A stretch of DNA of 7,570 nt from SZAS-103 sp964640525 (GTDB taxonomy: Bacteria; Pseudomonadota; Gammaproteobacteria; Xanthomonadales; Xanthomonadaceae), in assembly GCA_964640525.1 (NCBI GenBank), contig CAZXGS010000093.1, forward strand, positions 1 through 7,570, in the 5' to 3' direction. The position numbers and the translations under genes are program-made. Shown here one piece after another: positions 1 to 6,577 of the stretch (the first letter of the stretch is position 1; each line of letters starts with the position of its first letter). Below the pieces are notes generated by a model that was given only the letters and a program-made list of their open reading frames with translations, did no database searches and was not told the DNA's origin.

Positions 1-48
1 GCCACGCTGACGATGGCCACCGTATTCGTCCGAGGACGCCTGCAATGA
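1..48 (+). CDS. C-terminal end of an upstream gene (partial)
   Basis: Frame 1 reads 15 codons (ending VFVRGRLQ) and stops at TGA 46-48. The stop overlaps the ATG at 45 as ATGA, the usual sign of translational coupling. The gene before an outer-membrane efflux lipoprotein is commonly the inner-membrane permease or the membrane-fusion subunit of the same pump, so this is probably the tail of one of those. Fifteen residues are too few to tell an RND, MFS or FUSC transporter from an HlyD-like adaptor. The call rests on the overlap and the context, not on recognised homology. Confidence 0.5.
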   Translation, partial: ATLTMATVFVRGRLQ

Positions 49-1583
49 AATCCAAGACCCGCACTCCCTTTCTTCGCGCAACCGTCACCGGCCTGACCCC
101 TGGGCGCGCGCGTCCGCTCGCGCTGGCCCTGTCCTGCGTGCTGCTGACTGCCTGCGCAAGCGTGGGCCCCGACTACCGCGAGCCGCCGCCGGTCGACGTC
201 GGCAGCGGCTGGAGCTTGCCGTTGGCAAGCGAATCCCAGTCCGCAGACTTGAGCCAATGGTGGTCTGCACTGGACGATCCCATCCTCGATCGCCTGATGG
301 CCACGGCGCTGGCACAGAACCTGGATCTGCGCCAGGCTGCGGCACGCATCGATGAGGCACGCGCCCTGCGCGATCGTGTGGCCGGCGAGGCATTGCCCAC
401 CGCCGCCGCTGGCGCGAGCGTCAACCGGCGCCGTCAAAGCGAGAACGGACCCCTGCCCGTAGGTTCGATCCCCGGCCTTGACGCCACGCAGACCATCTAC
501 GACGCGGGCTTCGACGCGGCCTGGGAGGCCGACTTGTTCGGGGCCAAGCGGCGGGCGCTGGAAGGCGCCAGCGCCCGCCTGCAGGCGACCGAAGCCGAGG
601 CGCAGGGCGTACGCATGCGCATCGTGGCCGAGGTCGCGCGCACCTGGTTCACCGCCGTCGGCGCCCGCTACGAGTTGCACGCACAACAGGCCACACTGGA
701 TACGCTGCAGCAGACCTTGGAATTGGTGCGCCTGCGGCATGCGCTGGGCGACGCGTCGGCCGCCGACGTGGAGGCGGCGTACGCCCAATGGACAGCAGTC
801 AACGCGCTCATCCCGGATATCCAGGCGCGTCAGCGCGCCGCGATACTCAGCCTGGGCGTGCTGCTGGGCGCGCCGCCGGAGCGGGAGCTGGCACTGCTGG
901 ATGGCCCCTTGACGCCGAGCACGCTGCGGGCGCTGCCGGTGGGCGAGCGCGCAGAGATGCTGCGTCGGCGCCCGGACGTGCTGGCTGCGGAACGTCGCCT
1001 GGCAGCGAGTTCCGCCGACATCGGCGTGGCCACGGCCGAACTGTTCCCCAAACTCTCCATCGGTGTCGGCGGCGGGTTCCAGGCGCTCAGCACGGGCGAT
1101 TGGTTCGATGCATCCAGCTCGCGTTTTTCCATCCTGCCGCTGATTTCCTGGCGCCTGTTCGACGGTGGCCGTGTGCGAGCCGAAATTCGGGCACGCGAGG
1201 CGGCCGAGCGACAGGCCGCGCTGGCCTATGAGCAGGCGGTGCTGACGGCGCTGGGCGACGCCGAGCGCGCGCTTGGCGACTACCACGGCGGGCTGGACAC
1301 ACTGGAGCGCCGCGGTATGGCACTGGATGCCGCGCGCACCAGCTACGGCCACGCCAAGGCGCGCTACGCGGCGGGCGACATCGCGCTGGTCGAACTGCTG
1401 GCCGCCCAGCGCAGCCTGCACGAGGCCGAAACCGCAGCCGCGCGGGCACATACCAACGCCGCCGTGCAACTGGTGGCGCTGTACAAGGCCCTTGGTGGCG
1501 GCTGGGACGTATCCACGACGGCATCGACCGCAACCCATCCGCTGCGGGGCGCTGCCGCCCCCGTCGCGTTTTCAAGCCGCTGA
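45..1583 (+). CDS. NodT/OprM-family outer-membrane efflux lipoprotein
   Basis: This is the outer-membrane channel of a tripartite export pump; as a trimer it would form the beta-barrel and periplasmic tunnel that accepts substrate from a permease/adaptor complex. The 512 residues fit the family (about 450-510). A rather long basic leader leads to a lipobox, LTAC at residues 34-37, with Cys37 as the predicted acylated residue, followed by the family-typical SVGPDY. Two outer-membrane efflux (OEP) repeats follow: the first from about residue 70 (WWSALDDP, with AWEADLFG near 165) and the second from about 307 (RRRPDVLAAERRL, then ELFPKLSI and SWRLFDGGR). Long Ala/Glu/Arg-rich stretches fit the helical tunnel. 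The start overlaps the preceding stop (ATGA), so it is probably translated together with its pump subunits, which lie outside the window. The substrate cannot be deduced. The C-terminal 25 or so residues (STTASTATHP onward) look non-conserved. Confidence 0.93.
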   Translation: MKSKTRTPFLRATVTGLTPGRARPLALALSCVLLTACASVGPDYREPPPVDVGSGWSLPLASESQSADLSQWWSALDDPILDRLMATALAQNLDLRQAAARIDEARALRDRVAGEALPTAAAGASVNRRRQSENGPLPVGSIPGLDATQTIYDAGFDAAWEADLFGAKRRALEGASARLQATEAEAQGVRMRIVAEVARTWFTAVGARYELHAQQATLDTLQQTLELVRLRHALGDASAADVEAAYAQWTAVNALIPDIQARQRAAILSLGVLLGAPPERELALLDGPLTPSTLRALPVGERAEMLRRRPDVLAAERRLAASSADIGVATAELFPKLSIGVGGGFQALSTGDWFDASSSRFSILPLISWRLFDGGRVRAEIRAREAAERQAALAYEQAVLTALGDAERALGDYHGGLDTLERRGMALDAARTSYGHAKARYAAGDIALVELLAAQRSLHEAETAAARAHTNAAVQLVALYKALGGGWDVSTTASTATHPLRGAAAPVAFSSR

Positions 1584-1591
1584 CTCAACAC

Positions 1592-1597
1592 AAGGAG
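1592..1597 (+). promoter_or_regulatory. Ribosome binding site of the DUF2892 gene
   Basis: AAGGAG lies 6 nt before the ATG at 1604, a near-perfect Shine-Dalgarno sequence. It is the strongest one inside the run 45-5286, which suggests this small gene starts translation independently even though only 20 nt separate it from the efflux gene. Confidence 0.75.
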
Positions 1598-1603
1598 ACC
1601 GTC

Positions 1604-1807
1604 ATGCAAATCAACGTTGGAAATCTCGACCGCATTGTGCGCATCGTCATCGGACTGATTTTGCTCAGTCTCCCATTGTGGCTGGACTCATCCTGGCGTT
1701 GGCTGGGACTCATTGGAATCATGCCACTCCTCACCGGCCTGGCAGGCCGCTGTCCTGGCTATCGCCTGCTCGGCCTCAGCACTTGCCCGATGCGAAAACC
1801 CGAGTGA
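1604..1807 (+). CDS. DUF2892 (YgaP-like) small inner-membrane protein
   Basis: The 67-residue protein matches the DUF2892 pattern: an N-terminal N-x-x-(N)-x-D-R-x-x-R segment (NVGNLDRIVRIVIG), two hydrophobic helices (about residues 12-27 and 33-48) joined by a short Trp-containing turn, then a Cys-Pro motif (RCPGYRLLG) and a second Cys near the end (STCPM). The same unit forms the membrane anchor of YgaP, where it follows a rhodanese domain; here it stands alone. Stand-alone DUF2892 proteins have no firmly established biochemical role. The gene sits 20 nt after the efflux gene and 7 nt before the beta-CASP nuclease gene, so it is almost certainly co-transcribed with the latter. Family assignment is confident; function is unknown. 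Confidence 0.88.
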   Translation: MQINVGNLDRIVRIVIGLILLSLPLWLDSSWRWLGLIGIMPLLTGLAGRCPGYRLLGLSTCPMRKPE

Positions 1808-1814
1808 ACGCCCT

Positions 1815-3224
1815 ATGAAACTCAGTTTTTTGGGCGCAGCCCGAGAAGTCACCGGATCGTGCTTTCTGGTCGAAGCGGCTAATGTCCGCTTCCTGGTCGA
1901 TTGCGGCATGGTTCAAGGTGGGCGTATAGCAGCAGCACGCAACCACGAGCCGTTCGCGTTCGACCCGGCGTCCATTGACTTCGTCCTGCTGACCCACGCC
2001 CACATCGACCACAGCGGGCTATTGCCCAAACTCACGCGCGCCGGGTTCAAGGGGTCCATCTACGCCACGCCAGCGACGGTTGATCTGCTCGGGGTGATGC
2101 TGCCCGATAGCGCTCACATCCAGGAAAGCGATGCCAAGCGGGTTGCCAAGCGGCTCAAAGAAAAGACCGTGCCGCCACCCCTGTATACCCTACAGGATGC
2201 ACACGAATGCCTGCAGCAAGTACGAGGTATCGAATACGACCGGGAGTTCGCACCCCGCGTCGGGGTGCGCGCCCGCTTTCGTGATGCCGGACACATCCTT
2301 GGTTCGGCCATCGTGGAAGTGTGGATTACCGAGTACGGTTACCCCACGAAGATCGTGTTCAGCGGCGATCTGGGTCAGCCGGGACGCCCCATCCTGCGCG
2401 ACCCGACACCCATTGAGGAAGCCGACATCCTCGTCATCGAGTCCACCTACGGTGACCGCCGGCACAAGGATTTTTCGGCGACCGAAGCGGACATGATCGG
2501 CATCGTCGAGAAAACCCTGTTCGAGCGCGGCGGCAATGTCATCGTTCCGGCCTTTGCGGTCGGCCGAACCCAGGAGGTGCTCTACCACCTACATCGTCTC
2601 ACCTGCGAAGGGCGTCTGCAGCGTCCAATGGTGTTTGTCGATTCGCCGATGGCCACCGAGGCCACACGCATCACGCGTGAACATCTCGAATTGTTCGACG
2701 AACAGGCGAAGCGGTTGGCCGGATGGCACGCGCGCGGCGAGAACCTCCCGTACCTGGATTTCACAGCGAGCGCTGAGGAGTCCATGGCGCTGAACCGGAT
2801 TCGCTCCGGGGCCATCATTATTTCTGCCAGCGGCATGTGCGATGCGGGACGTATCCGGCACCACCTGCGCCACAACTTGCCACGCCGCGAATGCAGCATC
2901 TTGTTTCCCGGTTTCCAGGCGCAGGGGACGCTTGGCCGGCGCCTGATCGAGGGGGCCGAACGTGTACGCATCTTCGGTGAGGACATCCCGGTACATGCGG
3001 CGATCCACAGCGTGGACGGCCTCTCGGCGCATGCCGACCAGAAGGCGCTGCTGGATTGGGCCCGTGCTTTCATTCAAGCACCGGCGCAAACCTTCGTGGT
3101 GCATGGGGAATCGTCGGCCGCGCAAACCTTCGCTGACCTCTTGCAGCAGCAACTCGGCTGGCAGGTCACGGTGCCCGAGTATGGCCATGCGCTGCGCTGG
3201 CCGGACTTTCTGGCGCACGAGTGA
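1815..3224 (+). CDS. MBL-fold beta-CASP ribonuclease (RNA specificity factor-like)
   Basis: This is a 469-residue cytosolic metallo-beta-lactamase-fold protein of the CPSF73/TTHA0252-like beta-CASP group, predicted to bind two zinc ions and cleave RNA. Visible motifs, in order: HAHIDH at residues 61-66 (motif 2), the His of DAGHILGSA at 160 (motif 3), the Asp of FSGDLG at 185 (motif 4), ESTYGDR at 209-215 (start of the beta-CASP insert, motif A), SASGMCDAGR at 337-346 with downstream His residues (motif B), SAHADQ with His406, and VVHGE with His430 (motif C region). All expected metal ligands are present, so it should be active. The ATG at 1815 is chosen because MKLSFLGAAREVTGS is the canonical N-terminus. 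The frame stays open upstream to 1713, but that would overlap most of the DUF2892 gene. Its ribosome site is weak, suggesting coupling to the gene 7 nt upstream. The stop overlaps the next start (TGATG). The RNA substrate is unknown. Confidence 0.93.
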   Translation: MKLSFLGAAREVTGSCFLVEAANVRFLVDCGMVQGGRIAAARNHEPFAFDPASIDFVLLTHAHIDHSGLLPKLTRAGFKGSIYATPATVDLLGVMLPDSAHIQESDAKRVAKRLKEKTVPPPLYTLQDAHECLQQVRGIEYDREFAPRVGVRARFRDAGHILGSAIVEVWITEYGYPTKIVFSGDLGQPGRPILRDPTPIEEADILVIESTYGDRRHKDFSATEADMIGIVEKTLFERGGNVIVPAFAVGRTQEVLYHLHRLTCEGRLQRPMVFVDSPMATEATRITREHLELFDEQAKRLAGWHARGENLPYLDFTASAEESMALNRIRSGAIIISASGMCDAGRIRHHLRHNLPRRECSILFPGFQAQGTLGRRLIEGAERVRIFGEDIPVHAAIHSVDGLSAHADQKALLDWARAFIQAPAQTFVVHGESSAAQTFADLLQQQLGWQVTVPEYGHALRWPDFLAHE

Positions 3225-4090
3225 TGAAGCCCGCAGAAGATCTCGATGAACGCCTGCGCGCCATCCGCGAGTCGCCAACGTACCGGCTTGCGTACGAAGA
3301 CATCGAGCTGCTTGGCCAGGACGAACTGCGGCCGCTGCGACTACAGCTCGAACTGCTCAAGCCCGAGCGCATCCTGCACGAGCAAGGCATTCGCTCGACG
3401 GTAGTGGTCTTCGGCAGCGCACGCGTGAGCGATGCCGAGACGGCAGAAGCCCGTCTTGGCGTTCTGGAGCGTCAGGCGCTCGTCACTCCGGAGGATGTCG
3501 GGCTGCGGCAAGAGCTTGCGCGGGCCAATCGCCGGGTCGAACAGGCACGTCACTACGAGCAAGCGAGGCGTTTCTCGGGCCTTATTTCGGCGCGTTTCCA
3601 GCAGCAAAACCGCCGTGATTTCGTCGTCGTCACCGGGGGTGGGCCCGGCATCATGGAGGCCGCCAACCGCGGTGCTTTCGAGGTCGGCGCACGTTCGATT
3701 GGCCTCAACATCACGCTGCCCCACGAACAGGCACCCAACCCCTACATGTGCCCGGATTTGGCGTTCCGATTCCACTATTTCGCCCTGCGCAAGATGCACT
3801 TCTTGTTGCACGCCAAGGGCTTGGTGGCCTTCCCCGGTGGCTATGGAACGCTTGATGAGCTGTTCGAGGTGCTCACCTTGATCCAGTCCGGAAAGATGCA
3901 GCGGATTCCGGTGGTGCTGGTCGGCCGTGCATTCTGGCGTCGCGTAGTTGATTTCGATCTTCTGCTCGACGAAGGCTATATCTCTCCATCCGATCTCGAC
4001 TTGTTCACCTGCGTAGACGAAGCCGAGGAAATCGTTAGTGCCCTCGAACGCTTTTACGTCAACAGGGCAGCAGGCGATGGGGCGACATGA
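3224..4090 (+). CDS. LOG-family (TIGR00730-like) nucleotide phosphoribohydrolase
   Basis: This is a 288-residue Rossmann-like protein of the LOG ('lysine decarboxylase-like') family. Characterised members hydrolyse the N-glycosidic bond of cytokinin riboside 5'-monophosphates or AMP, releasing the base and ribose 5-phosphate. Two diagnostic motifs are intact: GGGPGIMEAANRG at residues 138-150 and PGGYGTLDE at 204-212, the latter with the catalytic Glu. The older 'lysine decarboxylase' label is wrong for this family. The protein is longer than the small (about 190-residue) LOG enzymes. The extra N-terminal half (residues 1-60, plus a charged, probably helical insert around 75-115 after VVFGSARVS) resembles the longer bacterial subgroup. 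The ATG at 3224 shares one base with the preceding TGA (TGATG); a GTG at 3221 would add one residue and is less likely. The stop overlaps ATG 4087 (ATGA). Whether it acts on AMP, modified purine nucleotides or something else cannot be told. Confidence 0.9.
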   Translation: MKPAEDLDERLRAIRESPTYRLAYEDIELLGQDELRPLRLQLELLKPERILHEQGIRSTVVVFGSARVSDAETAEARLGVLERQALVTPEDVGLRQELARANRRVEQARHYEQARRFSGLISARFQQQNRRDFVVVTGGGPGIMEAANRGAFEVGARSIGLNITLPHEQAPNPYMCPDLAFRFHYFALRKMHFLLHAKGLVAFPGGYGTLDELFEVLTLIQSGKMQRIPVVLVGRAFWRRVVDFDLLLDEGYISPSDLDLFTCVDEAEEIVSALERFYVNRAAGDGAT

Positions 4091-4128
4091 TCGGCATCGA
4101 CGGGTATTGCCGGAGCCTGCGCGGCACC

Positions 4129-4134
4129 AAGGTG
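4129..4134 (+). promoter_or_regulatory. Ribosome binding site supporting the LpxR start at 4144
   Basis: AAGGTG is 9 nt before ATG 4144. It is a better Shine-Dalgarno match than anything before the upstream in-frame ATG at 4087. It supports a start that places the signal peptide directly at the N-terminus. Confidence 0.5.
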
Positions 4135-4143
4135 CAGCAGTCG

Positions 4144-5286
4144 ATGCAGTTCGCCACCTTGTTGATTGCCTGTGCATTGTTCAGCCCGATTTCTGCTTTC
4201 GGTTCCGACTTCTCGCTCTCTGCAGATCCTCCCTCCTGCTCGCCAGAGCACTCCCTGCGCTGGCGGGGTGGCACCCTGCGCCTGGAGAACGATCTATTCA
4301 CCGGCTCCGACCGCAACTACACCAACGGTGTCGCGCTAACAGCAGTCTCACGTGATCTGCAAGGCGAGCTCCGTCCCGAGTGCCTGCCACAGCCGATTGG
4401 TTTGTACGCCCGCTTCATCGGCTGGGCTGATCCCGGGTTCTGGCGCGATTCCGGCGCCCAGACATCGTCGCAAAACCTCGTCGTGCGCTTTGGCCAGTCC
4501 ATGTACACGCCCGAGAACAAGACGCGCACCGACGTGATTCCAGATGACCGACCGTACGCTGGTTTGCTCTACCTGGGTTTGGCGTGGAATCGCCGCATCC
4601 ACCCACAAGCCGCCAGCTACGAAATGCTTGACGTGCGTGAGCTGACCCTGGGCGTGATCGGCCCCTGGTCGCTGGCCGAGCAATCTCAGGATCTGGTGCA
4701 TCGGACACGCGGCATTGAGCGATTTCGCGGCTGGGACAACCAGTTGCGCAACGAGCCGGCGTTTCAGATGGCCATGGAGCGCAAGTTCAAGCCGTACACG
4801 GAGGGTGCGGTCCGCCCTGGATGGGGCAGCGACGTGATCGGCAGCTATGCCCTGCGGGTCGGAAACATCGAAACCGCCGCCAGTACCGGCGTGGAGTTTC
4901 GCGCGGGCTGGAACATACCGAACGACTTCGGCAGCTATCCGATCCGCCCTGGCGCAGAGAACCGCCCGCCCTCTGGTGTTGCCGATCTGCGCACGACAAC
5001 GCCGCAGTCGGTCCTGGCGCCCAAACCTGGGGCACATGTCTTCCTGAATCTGGAGGGTAAAGCCGTCGCCTGGGACTTCTCACTCGACGGAAACATGTTC
5101 CGGCATAGCCATCACGTCAGCCGGCGGCCTTGGATCGCGCAAGCAGCTCTCGGCATCAGTAGCCAATGGATCGTTGCTGGACGTGGCGTACGGCTCGCCG
5201 TGATGCGCGTTTGGAGAACCCGCGAGTTCGACCAGCAGGCGGGCCATCACGCATTCGGATCGATCGCGCTGAGTCTGGAATTTTGA
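4144..5286 (+). CDS. lpxR: LpxR-family (DUF2219) outer-membrane lipid A deacylase
   Basis: LpxR is a 12-stranded outer-membrane beta-barrel that removes the 3'-acyloxyacyl group from lipid A. From ATG 4144 the protein has 380 residues: a signal peptide (MQFATLLIACALFSPISAFG, probable cleavage after AFG), then the family motif LENDLFTGSDRNYTNG with Asn49-Asp50 matching the catalytic Asn-Asp of Salmonella LpxR, then PDDRPYAGLLYLGL. The segment GPWSLAEQSQDLVH follows, with His186 as the likely catalytic His, then GWDNQLRNEP. The chain ends in SIALSLEF, with the terminal Phe typical of barrels inserted by the BAM machinery. The in-frame ATG at 4087 overlaps the LOG stop (ATGA) and would add 19 residues before the signal peptide. 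I prefer 4144 for its ribosome site and compact leader, but 4087 remains possible. Deacylation of lipid A usually changes endotoxicity and envelope permeability; activity here is inferred from conserved residues. Confidence 0.88.
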   Translation: MQFATLLIACALFSPISAFGSDFSLSADPPSCSPEHSLRWRGGTLRLENDLFTGSDRNYTNGVALTAVSRDLQGELRPECLPQPIGLYARFIGWADPGFWRDSGAQTSSQNLVVRFGQSMYTPENKTRTDVIPDDRPYAGLLYLGLAWNRRIHPQAASYEMLDVRELTLGVIGPWSLAEQSQDLVHRTRGIERFRGWDNQLRNEPAFQMAMERKFKPYTEGAVRPGWGSDVIGSYALRVGNIETAASTGVEFRAGWNIPNDFGSYPIRPGAENRPPSGVADLRTTTPQSVLAPKPGAHVFLNLEGKAVAWDFSLDGNMFRHSHHVSRRPWIAQAALGISSQWIVAGRGVRLAVMRVWRTREFDQQAGHHAFGSIALSLEF

Positions 5287-5336
5287 GGACACCTGCAACC
5301 ATTCGTTAGACCCAAAGCATTCGTCACAACATCAAT

Positions 5337-5340
5337 GGAG
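5337..5340 (+). promoter_or_regulatory. Ribosome binding site deciding the cytochrome start
   Basis: GGAG (extending to GGAGAA) lies 6 nt before GTG 5347. The in-frame ATG at 5335-5337 overlaps this site and has no Shine-Dalgarno sequence of its own. The real start is therefore more likely the GTG. Confidence 0.6.
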
Positions 5341-5346
5341 AAATTC

Positions 5347-5808
5347 GTGAACCAGCCCTTGAAACCCAGATCGTTTTTCACCGTCCCGCTGTCCGTGCTC
5401 TTGGCAACCTTCGCCACAGCACTCGGTGCGCAGTCCGTAGAGGCGGCAAAGCCAATGGCGCTTCGTACCATAATGGAAAGACTCGGTCGCGACATGCAAG
5501 CCGTCACGGGCGCGATCTCCAAAGAAGACTGGCCGCTGGTCGCCGAGCTAGCACCACGAATCGCCAAGCATGCCGAGCCGCCCATGTCGGAAAAGATGCG
5601 CATCCTTGCTTGGCTTGGGGCAGACGCTGGAAAGTTTCGGGGTCTTGATGGACAGGTCCATGACGCCGCGACCGCCATGGGCGAGGCTGCACAGCGGAAT
5701 GACGGCCAAGCAGTCATCGCGGCTTTCTCCAAGACCCAGCAAAGCTGCCTAGCCTGCCACCAGAGTTACCGTCGCTCGTTCGTGGAAAAGTTCTATGGAA
5801 GCCGCTAG
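5347..5808 (+). CDS. Periplasmic class II cytochrome c, c556-like
   Basis: A 153-residue precursor (from GTG 5347) has an N-terminal signal peptide: NQPLKPR, a hydrophobic core about residues 10-27, and probable cleavage near SVEA-A around residue 33. The mature part of about 120 residues is rich in helix-forming residues, as in the four-helix cytochrome c'/c556 fold. The single haem-binding motif CLACH is at 134-138, close to the C-terminus and followed by QSYR, diagnostic of class II cytochromes. The first helix (TIMERLGRDMQAVTGAI) resembles the c556 pattern, where a Met is the sixth haem ligand; Met43 is the best candidate. That would make it a low-spin electron carrier rather than a gas-binding c'. 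It lies 60 nt after the LpxR stop, with no convincing terminator between, so it may share the transcript. No oxidoreductase partner is visible. An ATG at 5335 would add four residues. Confidence 0.85.
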   Translation: MNQPLKPRSFFTVPLSVLLATFATALGAQSVEAAKPMALRTIMERLGRDMQAVTGAISKEDWPLVAELAPRIAKHAEPPMSEKMRILAWLGADAGKFRGLDGQVHDAATAMGEAAQRNDGQAVIAAFSKTQQSCLACHQSYRRSFVEKFYGSR

Positions 5809-5867
5809 CAAGGGATGGCTACACCTGTTGACGGAAGACTAGCTTCTGTCCAATCAATATACCTCGA

Positions 5868-6577
5868 CGCGTTTCAGGTTCCCAGGAAGCCACCCGTGCA
5901 GCGATCACGGGTTCCTGCTTCACCCGCGGCAGCACTCGTTGGATCTGACGTTCATGACTCCCGTATGCATGTGGGTCACCAGCACCAGCGGATAACGCAG
6001 CACCTCGTCCAGTGAGATACGTTTGTGCTTGAGCAGCGGATGCCATGCCGGCGCCGCGACCATGAGGGGGGGCGCTCCAAAGCGCCTTAGCCACGATGTC
6101 GTCACCCACTTCACCAGACTGGGCCCTAGGTCATACAGATCGCCATGCAGCCCCTTGATTTGCTGCGACAGTGACACCTCGAACAGGCGCAACTCGACGT
6201 CGGGCTCCTCCTGCCAGCTTAACGCCAGCAAGGTCGGCAAGCGCGACGGGGTGATGCCATCGGACAGCGTAATGCGTTGCTGACCGTGAAAGCCGCTGGC
6301 CGCTCCCCTCACGCTGTCGCGGGCTTGCTGCAAGGCAGTGAAGAGGCGCGGCACATGTTACAGGAATTGCTTGTCCGCCCGCGTCAGCCGCTTGCTGCGA
6401 CTGCTCCGGCCGCAGTGCTTCAGCAGCGCGGTTACAGGTGGCGATCTCGAATTCGCCGAACATGCCCATCGACAGTTCATCCGGCGCGATGCCCGCTGGC
6501 GCGAACTTCAGACGCTGCGCCGCCGCCCGTGTCGACAGACCAAATCGCTCGCCCTCGGGGAGTGACGTAAGACGCCG
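5868..6577 (-). pseudogene. Decayed LysR-family transcriptional regulator
   Basis: Read on the - strand, fragments of one LysR regulator follow in order but in different frames. There is a rough N-terminal remnant (LRH, then ERFGLSTRAAAQRLKFAPAG). Next comes TALLKHCGRSSRSKRLTRAD up to an in-frame TAA (+ strand 6358-6360), then RLFTALQQARDSVRG and the effector domain (ITLSDGITPSRLPTLLAL, LRLFEVSLSQQIKGLHGDLYDLG). After that the reading moves to another frame for AQSGEVGDDIVAKALWSAP, back for LMVAAPAWHPLLKHKR and LRYPLVLV, and shifts again for VKQEPVIAARVAS near 5870. Similarity ends there, so about the last 70 residues expected for the family are missing. The order of segments aligns with the intact LysR gene at 6822 (for example PLVVILPARHPL versus PLMVAAPAWHPL). 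With a nonsense codon, several frameshifts and 3' truncation it cannot make a normal regulator. Exact ends are approximate. Confidence 0.82.

Noticed and set aside
478..912. Open frames in other + frames inside the efflux gene
   Set aside because: Arg/Pro/Ser-rich compositions typical of out-of-frame GC-rich DNA; the efflux frame has full family similarity.
1713..1814. N-terminal extension of the MBL protein by 34 residues
   Set aside because: It would overlap most of the second half of the DUF2892 gene, and family N-termini begin at MKLSFLGAARE (1815).
3221..3223. GTG as the start of the LOG gene
   Set aside because: The ATG directly after it gives the common TGATG overlap; the difference is one residue.
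2589..3278. Long - strand open frame opposite the MBL gene
   Set aside because: High-GC shadow of a gene with intact catalytic motifs; no recognisable domain. The same applies to 3341-4177 and 4348-5037 on the - strand.
5287..5346. Promoter or terminator between LpxR and the cytochrome gene
   Set aside because: Only a short ATTCGT direct repeat is visible; no good -35/-10 pair and no stable stem with a T-run.
5884..5916. Hairpin ACCCGTG / CACGGGT (5892-5898, 5906-5912) as a terminator for the cytochrome gene
   Set aside because: No T-tract follows on the + strand, and the sequence is part of the LysR remnant, so it is probably coincidental.
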